A stretch of DNA of 18,785 nucleotides from Bacillota bacterium (GTDB lineage: Bacteria > Bacillota > Clostridia > Lachnospirales > Lachnospiraceae). The stretch spans positions 1-18,785 of the forward strand of contig JAEZUR010000123.1 in assembly GCA_023420935.1 (NCBI GenBank), in the 5' to 3' direction. Below the pieces are notes generated by a model that made no database searches, was not told the origin of the DNA, and worked only from the letters and a program-made list of their open reading frames with translations. Below, in pieces: positions 1 through 8,231 of this stretch (positions are counted from its first letter, which is position 1; every line of letters starts with the position of its first letter). Made by a program: the position numbers and the translations under genes.

Positions 1-184
1 GACCCAGATGGTAAACCATCAAGCTTAATATATTCTATCTAACTATCTATATTATGAAACCAGTAATATAAGGAAAACTATCTTAAAACATAGAGTGTAA
101 TCATAACCGATTTGGCTCATATGAATAACTTTGTCACATACTTTTGATTTATTGTTAATATCTGATGATAAAACAAGGATAACA

Positions 185-193
185 TGTTATAAT
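185..193 (+). promoter_or_regulatory. Extended -10 promoter of trkAH
   Basis: The sequence TG-T-TATAAT is a perfect extended -10 element (TATAAT at 188-193, TG at 185-186). No good -35 hexamer lies 17 nt upstream, as is usual for extended -10 promoters. Transcription would start near 200, giving a leader of about 34 nt before the trkA ATG, too short for a c-di-AMP riboswitch. Confidence 0.6.
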
Positions 194-233
194 ACTCAAA
201 TAGAAATTCAGCGAAGGAGTGTATCTAGTATAA

Positions 234-1589
234 ATGAAAATTATTATTTTAGGCTGTGGTAAAGTTGGATCTGCTCTTGCCGAACAGCTTGATCGAGAGG
301 GACATGAAATTACATTAATAGATAATAAAGCGTCTGCAATCAATAATATCACCAAGACTCTTGATGTTAGGGGCGTAATTGGAAACGGAGCCAGTTACAG
401 CATACAAATATCTGCCGGAATTGAAACATCTGATTTGCTCATTGCTGTAACGGGATCAGATGAGTTGAACCTGCTCTGTTGCCTTATTGCAAAAAAGGCT
501 GGTAATTGCCATACCATCGCAAGGGTTCGCAATCCTCAATACCATAGTGAAATTGATTTTATCAAGGAGGGAATGGGGCTTTCCATGATAATTAATCCTG
601 AGTTGGAAACAGCAACTGATATTGCTCGCTTAATAAGACTACCCTCCGCAATAGATATTGACGTTTTTGCAAAAGGAAGGGTAGAATTACTCCATCTACA
701 AATTCCCACAGATTCTATTCTAGATAATATGCAAATTAAGGACATTTCAGCTCAATTACACTGTAATATTCTTGTATGTGCAGTGGTTCGTGGTGAACAA
801 GTCTTTATTCCATCCGGAAATTCACTTCTACAATCCGGTGATGAAATATCGATTGTTGCAGCACCGAAGAGTGTAATTGAATTCTTTCATAAAATAGGTA
901 TCAAAACTACTCTGTCGAAAAATGTTATGATTATCGGTGGAAGTAATATATCCGTCTATCTTGCAAAAATATTTATAGAAATGGGCATAAAAGTAAAAAT
1001 AATAGAGCAAGTATGGGAACGTTGCGAGCAACTAAGTGAAATGTTACCCGATGCTTTGATCATTCATGCCAATGCCTCTGATCATAATGTACTCCTTGAA
1101 GAAGGGATTCAGAATATGGATGCTTTTATTTCACTTACAAATTTGGATGAAGAAAACATTCTGTTTTCTTTATATGCACAGAAGAATTCAAAAGCAAGGG
1201 TATTCACTAAGATAACCAGATTGACTTTTGATGAAATCATAAAGGATATGCCCCTGGGAACAATTGTAAAACCAAAACTTATCACTGCCGACCGTATAGT
1301 TCAGCACATACGTGCAATGCAAAATCCGAAGGGAAGTAATGTAGAGACACTATATAAAATCATTAATAATAAAGCTGAAGCTTTAGAATTTCGTGTTAAA
1401 AGCAACTCAAAACTAGTAGGTATTCCTCTATCTGAATTAACACTAAAGGAAAACCTGTTATTGAGCTGCATTAACCGTAAGAACAAAATTATTATTCCAA
1501 ATGGACAAGTTTCCCTGCATGTTGGTGATTCTGTTATTGTTGTAACCACAGATACAGGATTAAACGACATAAACGATATATTAAAATAG
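234..1589 (+). CDS. trkA: Trk potassium uptake regulatory subunit TrkA
   Basis: Cytoplasmic nucleotide-binding subunit that gates the TrkH potassium channel encoded next door. The 451-residue protein has the duplicated RCK layout usual for TrkA: an N-terminal Rossmann domain with the GCGKVG dinucleotide loop at residues 7-12 and an acidic end of the second strand (LID, about 28-30); a TrkA-C domain around 140-220; a second Rossmann domain from about 231 with a degenerate glycine loop (GGSNIS); and a second TrkA-C domain at about 370-451. Length fits full TrkA (about 450-460) rather than the half-size KtrA. A GAAGGAG ribosome binding site at 213-219 lies 14 nt before ATG, slightly far, but MKIIILGCG is the usual TrkA N-terminus. 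The 15-nt gap to trkH indicates an operon. The degenerate second loop suggests that only the first domain binds NAD(H) in the classical way; that is inference. Confidence 0.95.
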   Translation: MKIIILGCGKVGSALAEQLDREGHEITLIDNKASAINNITKTLDVRGVIGNGASYSIQISAGIETSDLLIAVTGSDELNLLCCLIAKKAGNCHTIARVRNPQYHSEIDFIKEGMGLSMIINPELETATDIARLIRLPSAIDIDVFAKGRVELLHLQIPTDSILDNMQIKDISAQLHCNILVCAVVRGEQVFIPSGNSLLQSGDEISIVAAPKSVIEFFHKIGIKTTLSKNVMIIGGSNISVYLAKIFIEMGIKVKIIEQVWERCEQLSEMLPDALIIHANASDHNVLLEEGIQNMDAFISLTNLDEENILFSLYAQKNSKARVFTKITRLTFDEIIKDMPLGTIVKPKLITADRIVQHIRAMQNPKGSNVETLYKIINNKAEALEFRVKSNSKLVGIPLSELTLKENLLLSCINRKNKIIIPNGQVSLHVGDSVIVVTTDTGLNDINDILK

Positions 1590-1604
1590 AAAAGGTGCCT
1601 ATTT

Positions 1605-3038
1605 ATGAACAAATCGATAATACTACATATTATTGGGTGGATTTTAGTAGTTGAAGCTGCATTATTAACTCTCCCAGTAATTGTGGCAGTTATATACAGA
1701 GAAAAAAGTGGTTTTGCATTTCTAATTACACTTGGAATATGCTTATTAGTTGGTGTTCCTTTATTACTTCATAAACCGAAGAGCAAAATCTTCTTTTCGA
1801 GGGAAGGTTTTGTAAGTGTATCTTTAGGTTGGATTATTCTTAGTATAATAGGTGCATTACCATTTTATATCAGCGGTGAAATTTCTAGCTATATTGATGC
1901 GCTATTTGAAGTTATTTCTGGTTTTACAACGACGGGTTCCAGTATACTAAGTGATGTGGAGGTACTCTCTTATTGTATGCTATTCTGGAGAAGTTTTACT
2001 CATTGGATTGGAGGTATGGGTATCCTTGTATTCATTCTTGCCATTCTGCCAATGACCGGAGGCGAGCGTATTCATATACTACGTGCTGAAAGCCCCGGAC
2101 CCTCCATAGAAAAGCTTGTACCAAGGATAAAGTCTACTGCTATAATGCTATATGTTATATATATCGGGATGACTTTATTACAAATCATTCTACTGTTAAT
2201 TGGTAATATGCCAGTGTTTGATGCAATAACACTAACCTTCGGAACTGCCGGAACCGGTGGATTCGCAATCAAAAATCCAAGTGTTGGATCATACTCCACA
2301 TATATCCAAGTTATCATAACCATATTCATGTTTCTGTTTGGAGTAAATTTTAATGTTTATTACTTGCTATTATTTCGTAAATTTAAAATTGTATTAAAAA
2401 GTGAGGAGTTGCGGTTCTACTTTCTCATTGTTTTCACTGCTATTGTTCTGATTTCCTTTAACCTTGGAGGTATTGACCACTTCATTGATTCTATTCAGGT
2501 TGTAGCATTTCAAGTTTCTTCAATTATTACTACTACTGGATATGCCACCGTAGATTTTAATAAATGGCCTTCGTTTTCAAAAGCAATACTCGTATTTATT
2601 ATGTTTATCGGTGCCTGTGCGGGTAGTACAGGAGGTGGTATGAAAGTTTCCCGTATTGTTATTTTATTCAAGGCAATAGGTAAAGAATTATCCTATCTCA
2701 TTCATACACGAAGTGTAAAAGTATTAAAATTTGACGGTCATAAAATTGAACATGAAGTTATGCGTTCAATCAATATGTATTTCATCACATATGTGTTTTT
2801 ATTTACAGCTTCTGTGATACTTATATCTTTAGACAATTTTGATTTTACAACTAATTTTACTGCAATAGCAGCTACTCTGAATAATATAGGTCCAGGTCTT
2901 GAAATTGTTGGGCCAATTGGGAATTTTGGTTCCTTTTCAAATTTATCAAAATTAGTTATGATGATAGATATGCTTGCTGGAAGGCTTGAAATATTTCCAC
3001 TAATATTATTATTCAACCCCAATACATGGAAAAAGTAA
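1605..3038 (+). CDS. trkH: Trk potassium uptake channel subunit TrkH
   Basis: Integral membrane, potassium-translocating subunit of the Trk system. The 477-residue, very hydrophobic protein shows the four pore-loop repeats of the TrkH/KtrB superfamily, each with its filter glycine: SGFTTTGSS (about 105-112), FGTAGTGGF (212-220), ITTTGYATVDF (about 308-318) and LNNIGPGLEIVG (about 425-436). The segment GSTGGGMKVSRI (about 342-353), between the third and fourth repeats, matches the family-conserved loop (G-S-T-G-G-G-x-K). AAAGGTG at 1591-1597, 7 nt before the ATG, is a clear ribosome binding site. It follows trkA by 15 nt, so the two are almost certainly co-transcribed and co-assembled. The gene ends upstream of an intrinsic terminator at 3096-3131. 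Length (usual 450-485) and all four filters are intact; nothing suggests loss of function. KtrB is less likely given the TrkA partner. Confidence 0.95.
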   Translation: MNKSIILHIIGWILVVEAALLTLPVIVAVIYREKSGFAFLITLGICLLVGVPLLLHKPKSKIFFSREGFVSVSLGWIILSIIGALPFYISGEISSYIDALFEVISGFTTTGSSILSDVEVLSYCMLFWRSFTHWIGGMGILVFILAILPMTGGERIHILRAESPGPSIEKLVPRIKSTAIMLYVIYIGMTLLQIILLLIGNMPVFDAITLTFGTAGTGGFAIKNPSVGSYSTYIQVIITIFMFLFGVNFNVYYLLLFRKFKIVLKSEELRFYFLIVFTAIVLISFNLGGIDHFIDSIQVVAFQVSSIITTTGYATVDFNKWPSFSKAILVFIMFIGACAGSTGGGMKVSRIVILFKAIGKELSYLIHTRSVKVLKFDGHKIEHEVMRSINMYFITYVFLFTASVILISLDNFDFTTNFTAIAATLNNIGPGLEIVGPIGNFGSFSNLSKLVMMIDMLAGRLEIFPLILLFNPNTWKK

Positions 3039-3095
3039 CTCATGGCAATCCTTTATCGACAAAGTATTCGCAGTATGTAAAACTACTAGCTACAG

Positions 3096-3132
3096 AAAAA
3101 GCCCTACAATCTTTGGATTGTAAGGCTTTTTT
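3096..3132. terminator. Bidirectional terminator between trkH and tRNA-Trp
   Basis: Stem TACAATC (3105-3111) pairs with GATTGTA (3116-3122) around a TTTG loop. After one A/C mismatch, GCC (3101-3103) pairs with GGC (3124-3126), flanked by an A run on the left and a T run on the right. The A/T flanks make it work on both strands: it ends trkAH on the plus strand and the tRNA on the minus strand, starting only a few nt past the tRNA 3' end. Confidence 0.85.
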
Positions 3133-3137
3133 ATGAC

Positions 3138-3210
3138 CAGGGGCAGTAGGATTTGAACCCACGACCTGCGGTTTTGGAGACCGTTATTCTACCAGCTGAA
3201 CTATACCCCT
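3138..3210 (-). tRNA. trnW: tRNA-Trp (anticodon CCA)
   Basis: Read on the minus strand this is a complete 73-nt cloverleaf. The acceptor stem is AGGGGTA/TGCCCCT with one G-T pair; the D arm contains AGCTGGTA; the anticodon loop CTCCAAA gives CCA (Trp); the T arm is GTGGG-TTCAAAT-CCTAC. The discriminator is G73, the base expected for bacterial tryptophanyl-tRNA synthetase. The first anticodon-stem pair (27-43) is an A/C mismatch; the other four pairs are Watson-Crick. The bases after G73 read GTC, so the 3' CCA is not encoded and must be added by CCA-adding enzyme. It has its own promoter (3261-3289) and terminator (3096-3132). Confidence 0.95.
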
Positions 3211-3260
3211 AAACTATAAATATGATCTCAATAACTTGTACTGTTTGACCACGCTTAGAT

Positions 3261-3289
3261 AGTATAATATGATTTTATGTAAAAGTCAA
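3261..3289 (-). promoter_or_regulatory. Promoter of tRNA-Trp
   Basis: On the minus strand TTGACT (3289-3284), a 17-nt spacer and TATACT (3266-3261) form a near-consensus housekeeping sigma promoter. The predicted start near 3254 leaves a short 5' leader before the mature tRNA end at 3210. Confidence 0.85.
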
Positions 3290-3576
3290 GTTATTTTTGT
3301 AAATCTCATTAGAGGTTCATGGAATTATCTTAATAATACATTCCATAATCCATTTATGTACATATACTGTAGATATAGCATGTTGAAATAAATTATTATT
3401 TAACTAAATTGCATAAAAATTATTTATTAGACAAAGCGAGTTTCTAGTTTTCTTACTACAAAATAGGAGATTAAACGATATATTCCACAAAAATAACAAA
3501 ACTATTATAGAAAATACTATATATTATTGCTGGAAAAACGAAAAAATAGTAAAGAATAATACTAAAAGTGTCATGA
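3290..3576. other. Non-coding gap between tRNA promoter and HPr-like gene
   Basis: Very AT-rich DNA between two divergent promoters, part of the 482-base gene-free stretch 3211-3692. I see no open frame with a ribosome binding site, no tRNA or strong hairpin, and no repeat shared with the rest of the window. Confidence 0.6.
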
Positions 3577-3605
3577 TTGACGAATTTTGAAAAGCATGAT
3601 ATAAC
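3577..3605 (+). promoter_or_regulatory. Promoter of HPr-like gene
   Basis: TTGACG (3577-3582), a 17-nt spacer and TATAAC (3600-3605), with an upstream TG at 3597-3598 that makes it an extended -10. Transcription would start near 3612, leaving a leader of about 80 nt before ATG 3693. Confidence 0.8.
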
Positions 3606-3692
3606 ATAGAAGTATTAAGTTAATATGTTTTTATTGTTAAGTAAAATGAAAGTAACCAAAATGTATATTATTGAATTAGAGGATGTGAAACC

Positions 3693-3920
3693 ATGGAAAC
3701 AACCATAATTAAATTGCAAGCTGCTGATGAAGTGAAAGAATTTGTACGAGAAGCATCAAAATGTGATTTTGATATTGATATTTGGTATAATAGAGTCATT
3801 GTCGATGCGAAATCATTATTAGGTGTATTTAGCTTGGATTTATCAAAAAATTTATTTGTATCTTGTAGAGGTTATAACCCAGAGTTTGAATACACATTAA
3901 AAAAATACGCCATTGCCTAA
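3693..3920 (+). CDS. HPr-like protein without the phosphocarrier histidine (Crh-like)
   Basis: A 75-residue HPr-fold protein. The segment EASKCDFDIDIWYN...VDAKSLLGVFSL (about 20-48) aligns without gaps to HPr residues 25-53, including the region around the regulatory serine: Ser41 sits where HPr has Ser46, with the KSxxG context kept. On the same ungapped alignment the phosphocarrier His15 becomes Ala10 and Arg17 becomes Asp12, so it cannot take phosphate from enzyme I as HPr does. The N-terminus is about five residues shorter than HPr. Bacillus Crh likewise lacks His15 but keeps Ser46 and acts only in catabolite regulation, so a regulatory or HPr-kinase-dependent role is possible; that is inference. 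AGAGGA at 3678-3683 precedes ATG by 9 nt. It is monocistronic, with its own promoter and a terminator shared with the converging GGDEF-EAL gene. Confidence 0.75.
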   Translation: METTIIKLQAADEVKEFVREASKCDFDIDIWYNRVIVDAKSLLGVFSLDLSKNLFVSCRGYNPEFEYTLKKYAIA

Positions 3921-3941
3921 GGGCAACATTGAATTTATCAT

Positions 3942-3975
3942 AAAAAAGTCTCGGCAATTTTGCCGAGACTTTTTA
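3942..3975. terminator. Bidirectional terminator between HPr-like and GGDEF-EAL genes
   Basis: Perfect stem GTCTCGGCA (3948-3956) / TGCCGAGAC (3961-3969) with loop ATTT, flanked by six A on the left and five T on the right, so it can end transcription on either strand. Its right flank contains the stop codon of the minus-strand GGDEF-EAL gene (3973-3975). Confidence 0.9.
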
Positions 3976-6435
3976 TGATCTGTAATCGAGTAATGCAATC
4001 AGAAATTCTGGGAGTAAAGGTCTACTAAATACATATCCTTGAATACAATCACAACCTTTTGATTCTAGCAAGGTGAATTGTGTCTCGTTTTCAACTCCTT
4101 CTGCAACTACTTTTATATGTAATTGATGAGCCAGTGTTATAATAGACTCTGCAACTACGATATCTCTTCCGTTACTACAAATATTATCAATAAAAGACTT
4201 GTCAATCTTTAATGTGTTAATTGGTAAGTTAGTTAAGTAATTTAAGGAGGAGTACCCTGTTCCAAAATCATCAAGAGAGATATGAACACCAATTGACTGG
4301 AATTTTTTGACTAATTCAGTTGCATCCACAAAGGAAGAAAGTAAGGTGCTTTCTGTTATTTCTAACTCAAGATATTCTGGTTTTAAACCAGTTCGTTCTA
4401 GTATTTCCTCTAAGGTCTGGATAAATCCACTCTGGTTTAACTGAATGGAAGATATATTAACCGAAATTGTGCGGGCTGGATATCCCTTTTCAATGAGCGA
4501 TTGATTAAAAGAGCATGCTTCTTCTAACGCCCATGTACCAAGAGAAGTGATTAAGCCGCTTTCTTCTGCAATAGGGATAAATTCGCTTGGTGATAAGAGC
4601 CCAAGTTTTTCACTATTAATACGCATTAATGCTTCATATCCTATGATGTTTTTTGTAGTGGTATCAATTTGTGGTTGATACATTAAGTATACTTCTTTTG
4701 ATTCAACTGCATGTCGCAGAACTTCCACAATCTCAGTATTACGATTTAATTCATCTTCCATGGTTTTATCAAATAATGTAGATTTGTTTTTTCCAGTATC
4801 TTTCGACTTGTACATGGCAATATCTGCATTTTTAACTAGAATATTATGAGTAAGCCCGTTTTTGGGATAGATGGATATTCCAATACTCATTGACACATAT
4901 ACAACTTCCCCGTTTAATTTAAATGGAGATTGGAAGGCCTCTATGATGGCAGAGGCAAAATGAATGGCTTCCTCATCATCAGATACACCATATTTAAATA
5001 GTAAGAATTCATCTCCACCAGCTCTTGCTAGAATATCTTCTGTATCAATTAATGAGTTCAGCTTCTCAGCAGTTTGTGTAAGAAGTGCATCGCCGTAATC
5101 ATGACCTAAAGTATCGTTAATCGTTTTAAAATTATCAAGGTCAACAAAGAAGATAGCATGTCTCTTACTTATACCAGGTTCAGCAGACAAAGCAGAATCA
5201 ACTTTATCATAAAATGCTAATTTATTAGGCAGACTTGTAAGTACATCGTGGTATGCAAGGTATTCAATATGGTTATAATTAGAGCGAAGTTCCTCTTCGT
5301 TAGCAATGAGCAATTCATGCATGGAGGTAAGGTCATCGTAATTCGTCTTAATAATATGGAGCATTCGATTAAAATTCTTGGATAGTTCCCCAATCTCATT
5401 CTTTGAAGTGATATGACATTGAACATCAAGGTTACCATCGGATGCAGCTCGCATAGTATCACGTAAGTTTAAAATCGGTTTGGTGTAGATCTTACTAAAC
5501 AGTGAGCTTGTAAAAAAGGCTAATAGGGAAATGGCGATGGTAGTGATTGTTATAATAAAAAGATTAAAGGTTGCAAACTCATTAATAGATGATACATTTT
5601 GGGCGACTATAATCGCCCAGTCTAAATCGGGAATGGTACTATATGTATAAATATAGTTGGATTTGGTTAATGAATTCGATAAGAATCCAGATTCCATTGT
5701 TGTAATATTGGCATGTGCTATTGCTTCTGTTCGCAAATTCTTAGAATTAATATTCTTACCAACTAAATGTGCATCGGAATGATTAATTATCTTTCCACTA
5801 TTATTAACGATCATACCATATGAGTTTTCATCCAGAGACTTAAAATAATCCTGATAAAAAGATAGGTCTAAGGTAGTGACAATATAACCGATGATATCAG
5901 TATTTGTCTTGTTTAATACAGCCATTCCAACTTCAATAGAATACCTGGAATTGCTACTATCAAAAGACATAGGAATCTCAACTATTTGACAAGTGGAAGA
6001 GTATGCTTCCATCTTATATTGCATTACTTTATAGGGTTGATGAGTTGCTTTGAAATCTTTATCAGAACAGACAATAATCTCATGGTCTTTGTTATAGATT
6101 GTGATCCTATCACAAGAAGTATATAAACTTCTTCTATCATTTAATAAATCCCGTACAATGTCGTAATAAGATATATAGTTATTATAATCAGTTGAATTCG
6201 TTTGGAGTAACGATGAAATTGATCGCTGAGAAACTAATAGAGAAACTTCTGCTTTTTGTGCTTCAATAAGGGAATTAAGGCTATTTCCACAATTGTCAGC
6301 AACTTGTAACAGATTCTGTTTTTGTATGGACAACATTTTCTCGGTACTATAAGAGTAAGTAAATATACTACCAATCACCAAAGGCAGCACTGAAAATATG
6401 ATTAACATAATACGCAATGATTTTTTGATAGACAT
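3973..6435 (-). CDS. Membrane GGDEF-EAL protein with extracytoplasmic sensor and HAMP
   Basis: Probable cyclic-di-GMP turnover enzyme of 820 residues in the cytoplasmic membrane. In order: transmembrane helix (about 7-26), an extracytoplasmic region of about 250 residues resembling a double-Cache sensor, second transmembrane helix (about 288-310), HAMP linker, GGDEF domain with intact GGDEF at 473-477, and EAL domain with EAL at 601-603. EAL catalytic elements are all visible: EALMRIN, VNISSIQL, ELEITES, DDFGTGYSS, LKIDKSFI, EGVEN and QGYVFSRPL, so phosphodiesterase activity is likely. The inhibitory RxxD site five residues before GGDEF reads DTED, so product inhibition through it should be absent. 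The open frame extends 10 codons upstream, but only ATG 6435 has a ribosome binding site (AAAAGGGG, 7 nt away). Net direction of activity cannot be told from sequence. Transcribed alone from a promoter near 6564-6592. Confidence 0.9.
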   Translation of the reverse strand: MSIKKSLRIMLIIFSVLPLVIGSIFTYSYSTEKMLSIQKQNLLQVADNCGNSLNSLIEAQKAEVSLLVSQRSISSLLQTNSTDYNNYISYYDIVRDLLNDRRSLYTSCDRITIYNKDHEIIVCSDKDFKATHQPYKVMQYKMEAYSSTCQIVEIPMSFDSSNSRYSIEVGMAVLNKTNTDIIGYIVTTLDLSFYQDYFKSLDENSYGMIVNNSGKIINHSDAHLVGKNINSKNLRTEAIAHANITTMESGFLSNSLTKSNYIYTYSTIPDLDWAIIVAQNVSSINEFATFNLFIITITTIAISLLAFFTSSLFSKIYTKPILNLRDTMRAASDGNLDVQCHITSKNEIGELSKNFNRMLHIIKTNYDDLTSMHELLIANEEELRSNYNHIEYLAYHDVLTSLPNKLAFYDKVDSALSAEPGISKRHAIFFVDLDNFKTINDTLGHDYGDALLTQTAEKLNSLIDTEDILARAGGDEFLLFKYGVSDDEEAIHFASAIIEAFQSPFKLNGEVVYVSMSIGISIYPKNGLTHNILVKNADIAMYKSKDTGKNKSTLFDKTMEDELNRNTEIVEVLRHAVESKEVYLMYQPQIDTTTKNIIGYEALMRINSEKLGLLSPSEFIPIAEESGLITSLGTWALEEACSFNQSLIEKGYPARTISVNISSIQLNQSGFIQTLEEILERTGLKPEYLELEITESTLLSSFVDATELVKKFQSIGVHISLDDFGTGYSSLNYLTNLPINTLKIDKSFIDNICSNGRDIVVAESIITLAHQLHIKVVAEGVENETQFTLLESKGCDCIQGYVFSRPLLPEFLIALLDYRS

Positions 6436-6563
6436 CTTCAAACCCCTTTTCACTTTTGTAATCACATGAAAGCTTAATTTATGTAATAAAAATGTATGAC
6501 GAATTGATTTTATTATGTTGTTTAACCAAATTATGCTGATTCCATATGTTTATGGCTATATTT

Positions 6564-6592
6564 ATTTTACCAATATTTGATTCTTTATGCAA
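6564..6592 (-). promoter_or_regulatory. Candidate promoter of GGDEF-EAL gene
   Basis: On the minus strand TTGCAT (6592-6587), a 17-nt spacer and TAAAAT (6569-6564). Start would be near 6557, giving a leader of about 120 nt. The match is reasonable but the surroundings are very AT-rich, so chance similarity is possible. Confidence 0.5.
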
Positions 6593-6639
6593 TAAAAATA
6601 GGAATACATTGTTGGAATAGTGAAATATTTATAAAGTTG

Positions 6640-6668
6640 TTGAAAATAATAATATTTAACGTTATACT
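6640..6668 (+). promoter_or_regulatory. Promoter of tgt-yajC
   Basis: TTGAAA (6640-6645), a 17-nt spacer and TATACT (6663-6668). Predicted start about 6675. This lies only a few nt before an in-frame ATG at 6680 and supports the downstream ATG at 6707 as the true tgt start. Confidence 0.75.
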
Positions 6669-6706
6669 GATACTATTGAATGAATAGGTATGAAATGGAG
6701 ATATAT

Positions 6707-7840
6707 ATGTATAAATTGCTTTGTCGGGACAATGGTGCTAAGAGAGGACAGTTTGAGACTGTACATGGAACCATTCAAACTCCAGTATTTATGAATGTTG
6801 GAACCGTTGCAGCTATCAAGGGTGCAGTTTCTACAATGGATTTACAGGAGCTTAAGACACAGGTTGAATTATCCAATACGTATCACCTACATGTTAGAAC
6901 AGGGGATAGAGTGATAAAGCAGCTTGGAGGCTTGCATAAATTTATGGTTTGGGACAAACCAATATTAACGGATTCTGGTGGATTTCAAGTTTTTTCACTA
7001 GCTGGACTTCGTAAGATAAAGGAAGAAGGAGTTTATTTTAACTCTCATATAGACGGAAGAAAGATTTTTATGGGACCTGAGGAGAGTATGCAGATACAAT
7101 CTAATTTGGCATCAACAATTGCTATGGCATTCGATGAATGTCCACCGCATCCTGCCACTAGAGAATATATGCAGAATTCTGTAGATCGAACCACAAGATG
7201 GTTAAAACGTTGTAAAATTGAAATGAATCGATTGAACTCCCTGGAGGATACTATTAATAAGAATCAGATGTTGTTTGGTATTAATCAAGGTGGAACTTTT
7301 GCTGATATCCGTATTGAACATGCCAAACGTATCTCCGAGATGGAGCTGGATGGTTATGCACTGGGTGGACTTGCCGTAGGTGAATCCCATGAGGAAATGT
7401 ATCGTATATTAGAAGAAACAGTACCGTATCTACCATTGGAGAAACCAACGTATCTTATGGGTGTGGGTACTCCTGCTAATATATTAGAAGCAGTAGATCG
7501 TGGTGTTGATTTCTTTGATTGTGTATACCCTGCAAGAAATGGTAGACATGGACATGCTTATACGAATTTTGGTAAGATGAATCTGTTAAATGCAAAATTT
7601 GAATTAGATGATAGACCAATCGAAGAAGGGTGTCAGTGCCCAGCATGTAAGCATTATAGTAGAGCTTATATAAGACATTTATTAAAAGCAAAAGAAATGC
7701 TTGGTCTAAGACTGTTGGTTATGCATAATCTTTACTTCTATAATAATATGATGGAAGAGATTAGAGAGGCCATTGAGCAAAAACGATATCAAGCATATAA
7801 GAAGGCAAAACTAGAAGGTTTTGAAAGAGAAGAAAAATAG
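6707..7840 (+). CDS. tgt: Queuine tRNA-ribosyltransferase
   Basis: Exchanges guanine 34 for the queuosine precursor preQ1 in tRNAs with GUN anticodons. The 377-residue protein matches the family length. TDSGGFQVFSL carries the general acid/base Asp89; GGLAVGE shapes the substrate pocket; FFDCVYPARNGRHG has the nucleophile Asp271; CQCPAC (Cys309, Cys311, Cys314) with His340 forms the structural zinc site. The nucleophile region reads PARNGRHG instead of the more common PTRxARxG, a conservative change. The frame is open from ATG 6680, but that ATG lacks a ribosome binding site and sits next to the predicted transcription start, whereas ATG 6707 has GGAG 6 nt upstream and gives the usual N-terminus MYKLLCRDNG. 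The yajC gene follows after 41 nt, the arrangement seen in many bacteria; a small hairpin (7841-7854) lies between them. No queA is in the window. Confidence 0.96.
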   Translation: MYKLLCRDNGAKRGQFETVHGTIQTPVFMNVGTVAAIKGAVSTMDLQELKTQVELSNTYHLHVRTGDRVIKQLGGLHKFMVWDKPILTDSGGFQVFSLAGLRKIKEEGVYFNSHIDGRKIFMGPEESMQIQSNLASTIAMAFDECPPHPATREYMQNSVDRTTRWLKRCKIEMNRLNSLEDTINKNQMLFGINQGGTFADIRIEHAKRISEMELDGYALGGLAVGESHEEMYRILEETVPYLPLEKPTYLMGVGTPANILEAVDRGVDFFDCVYPARNGRHGHAYTNFGKMNLLNAKFELDDRPIEEGCQCPACKHYSRAYIRHLLKAKEMLGLRLLVMHNLYFYNNMMEEIREAIEQKRYQAYKKAKLEGFEREEK

Positions 7841-7854
7841 TCCGATACATCGGA
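7841..7854 (+). other. Small intercistronic hairpin between tgt and yajC
   Basis: TCCGA-TACA-TCGGA directly after the tgt stop codon: a 5-bp stem with a tetraloop. No T run follows, so it is unlikely to terminate; it might modestly stabilise the tgt message end. Could be chance. Confidence 0.3.
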
Positions 7855-7881
7855 TGAAATAAATTTTAGGAGGATTTAGGA

Positions 7882-8199
7882 ATGAATTTACCAGTTTTAT
7901 TAACAGGAGCAGGTGGAACCGCAGGAGCTTTAGGAATGGTTGCATATTTTGCATTAATCATTGGAGCATTTTATTTTATAGCAATTCGCCCTCAGAAGAA
8001 ACAACAAAAACAACATGCAGCATTACTTGCTACATTAGAGACAGGAGACAGTATTTTAACTTCAGGTGGTTTCTATGGTGTTGTAATTGATGTCATGGAT
8101 GAAATCGTAATTGTTGAATTTGGTAACAATAAAAATTGTAGAATTCCAATGAAACGTGAAGCAATTACTGAAATTGAAAAAGCAAATAAACCAGAATAG
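7882..8199 (+). CDS. yajC: Preprotein translocase auxiliary subunit YajC
   Basis: Single-span membrane protein that associates with SecDF/SecYEG in protein export. The 105-residue product has an N-terminal hydrophobic helix (about 17-38) running directly into the YajC signature FYFIAIRPQKKQQKQ, then a small cytoplasmic beta-rich domain with the family pattern LETGDSILTSGGFYGVV (about 52-68). Length fits the family (85-120). AGGAGG at 7868-7873, 8 nt before the ATG, is an excellent ribosome binding site. It is the second gene after tgt and ends 75 nt before a terminator hairpin. No secD or secF follows; the next gene is on the other strand. Confidence 0.93.
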   Translation: MNLPVLLTGAGGTAGALGMVAYFALIIGAFYFIAIRPQKKQQKQHAALLATLETGDSILTSGGFYGVVIDVMDEIVIVEFGNNKNCRIPMKREAITEIEKANKPE

Positions 8200-8231
8200 A
8201 TCTTTTTCATAAAGTTTAGAATAAGCGATTA

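Noticed and set aside
1..42. Possible last 13 codons of an upstream gene (frame 1, ending DPDGKPSS...YSI stop)
   Set aside because: Too short to recognise, and the adjacent hairpin GATGG/CCATC (7-20) has no T run. It cannot be told from chance.
194..233. c-di-AMP (ydaO-type) riboswitch before trkA
   Set aside because: The predicted leader is about 34 nt, far too short, and no matching conserved segments are seen.
1301..1612. Minus-strand open frames inside trkA, trkH, tgt, rel, hemZ, HD-GYP and hisS
   Set aside because: They are antisense shadows of strongly recognised genes, without ribosome binding sites or recognisable products.
6436..6465. Ten extra codons at the start of the GGDEF-EAL gene
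   Set aside because: ATG 6465 has no ribosome binding site, while AAAAGGGG stands 7 nt before ATG 6435.
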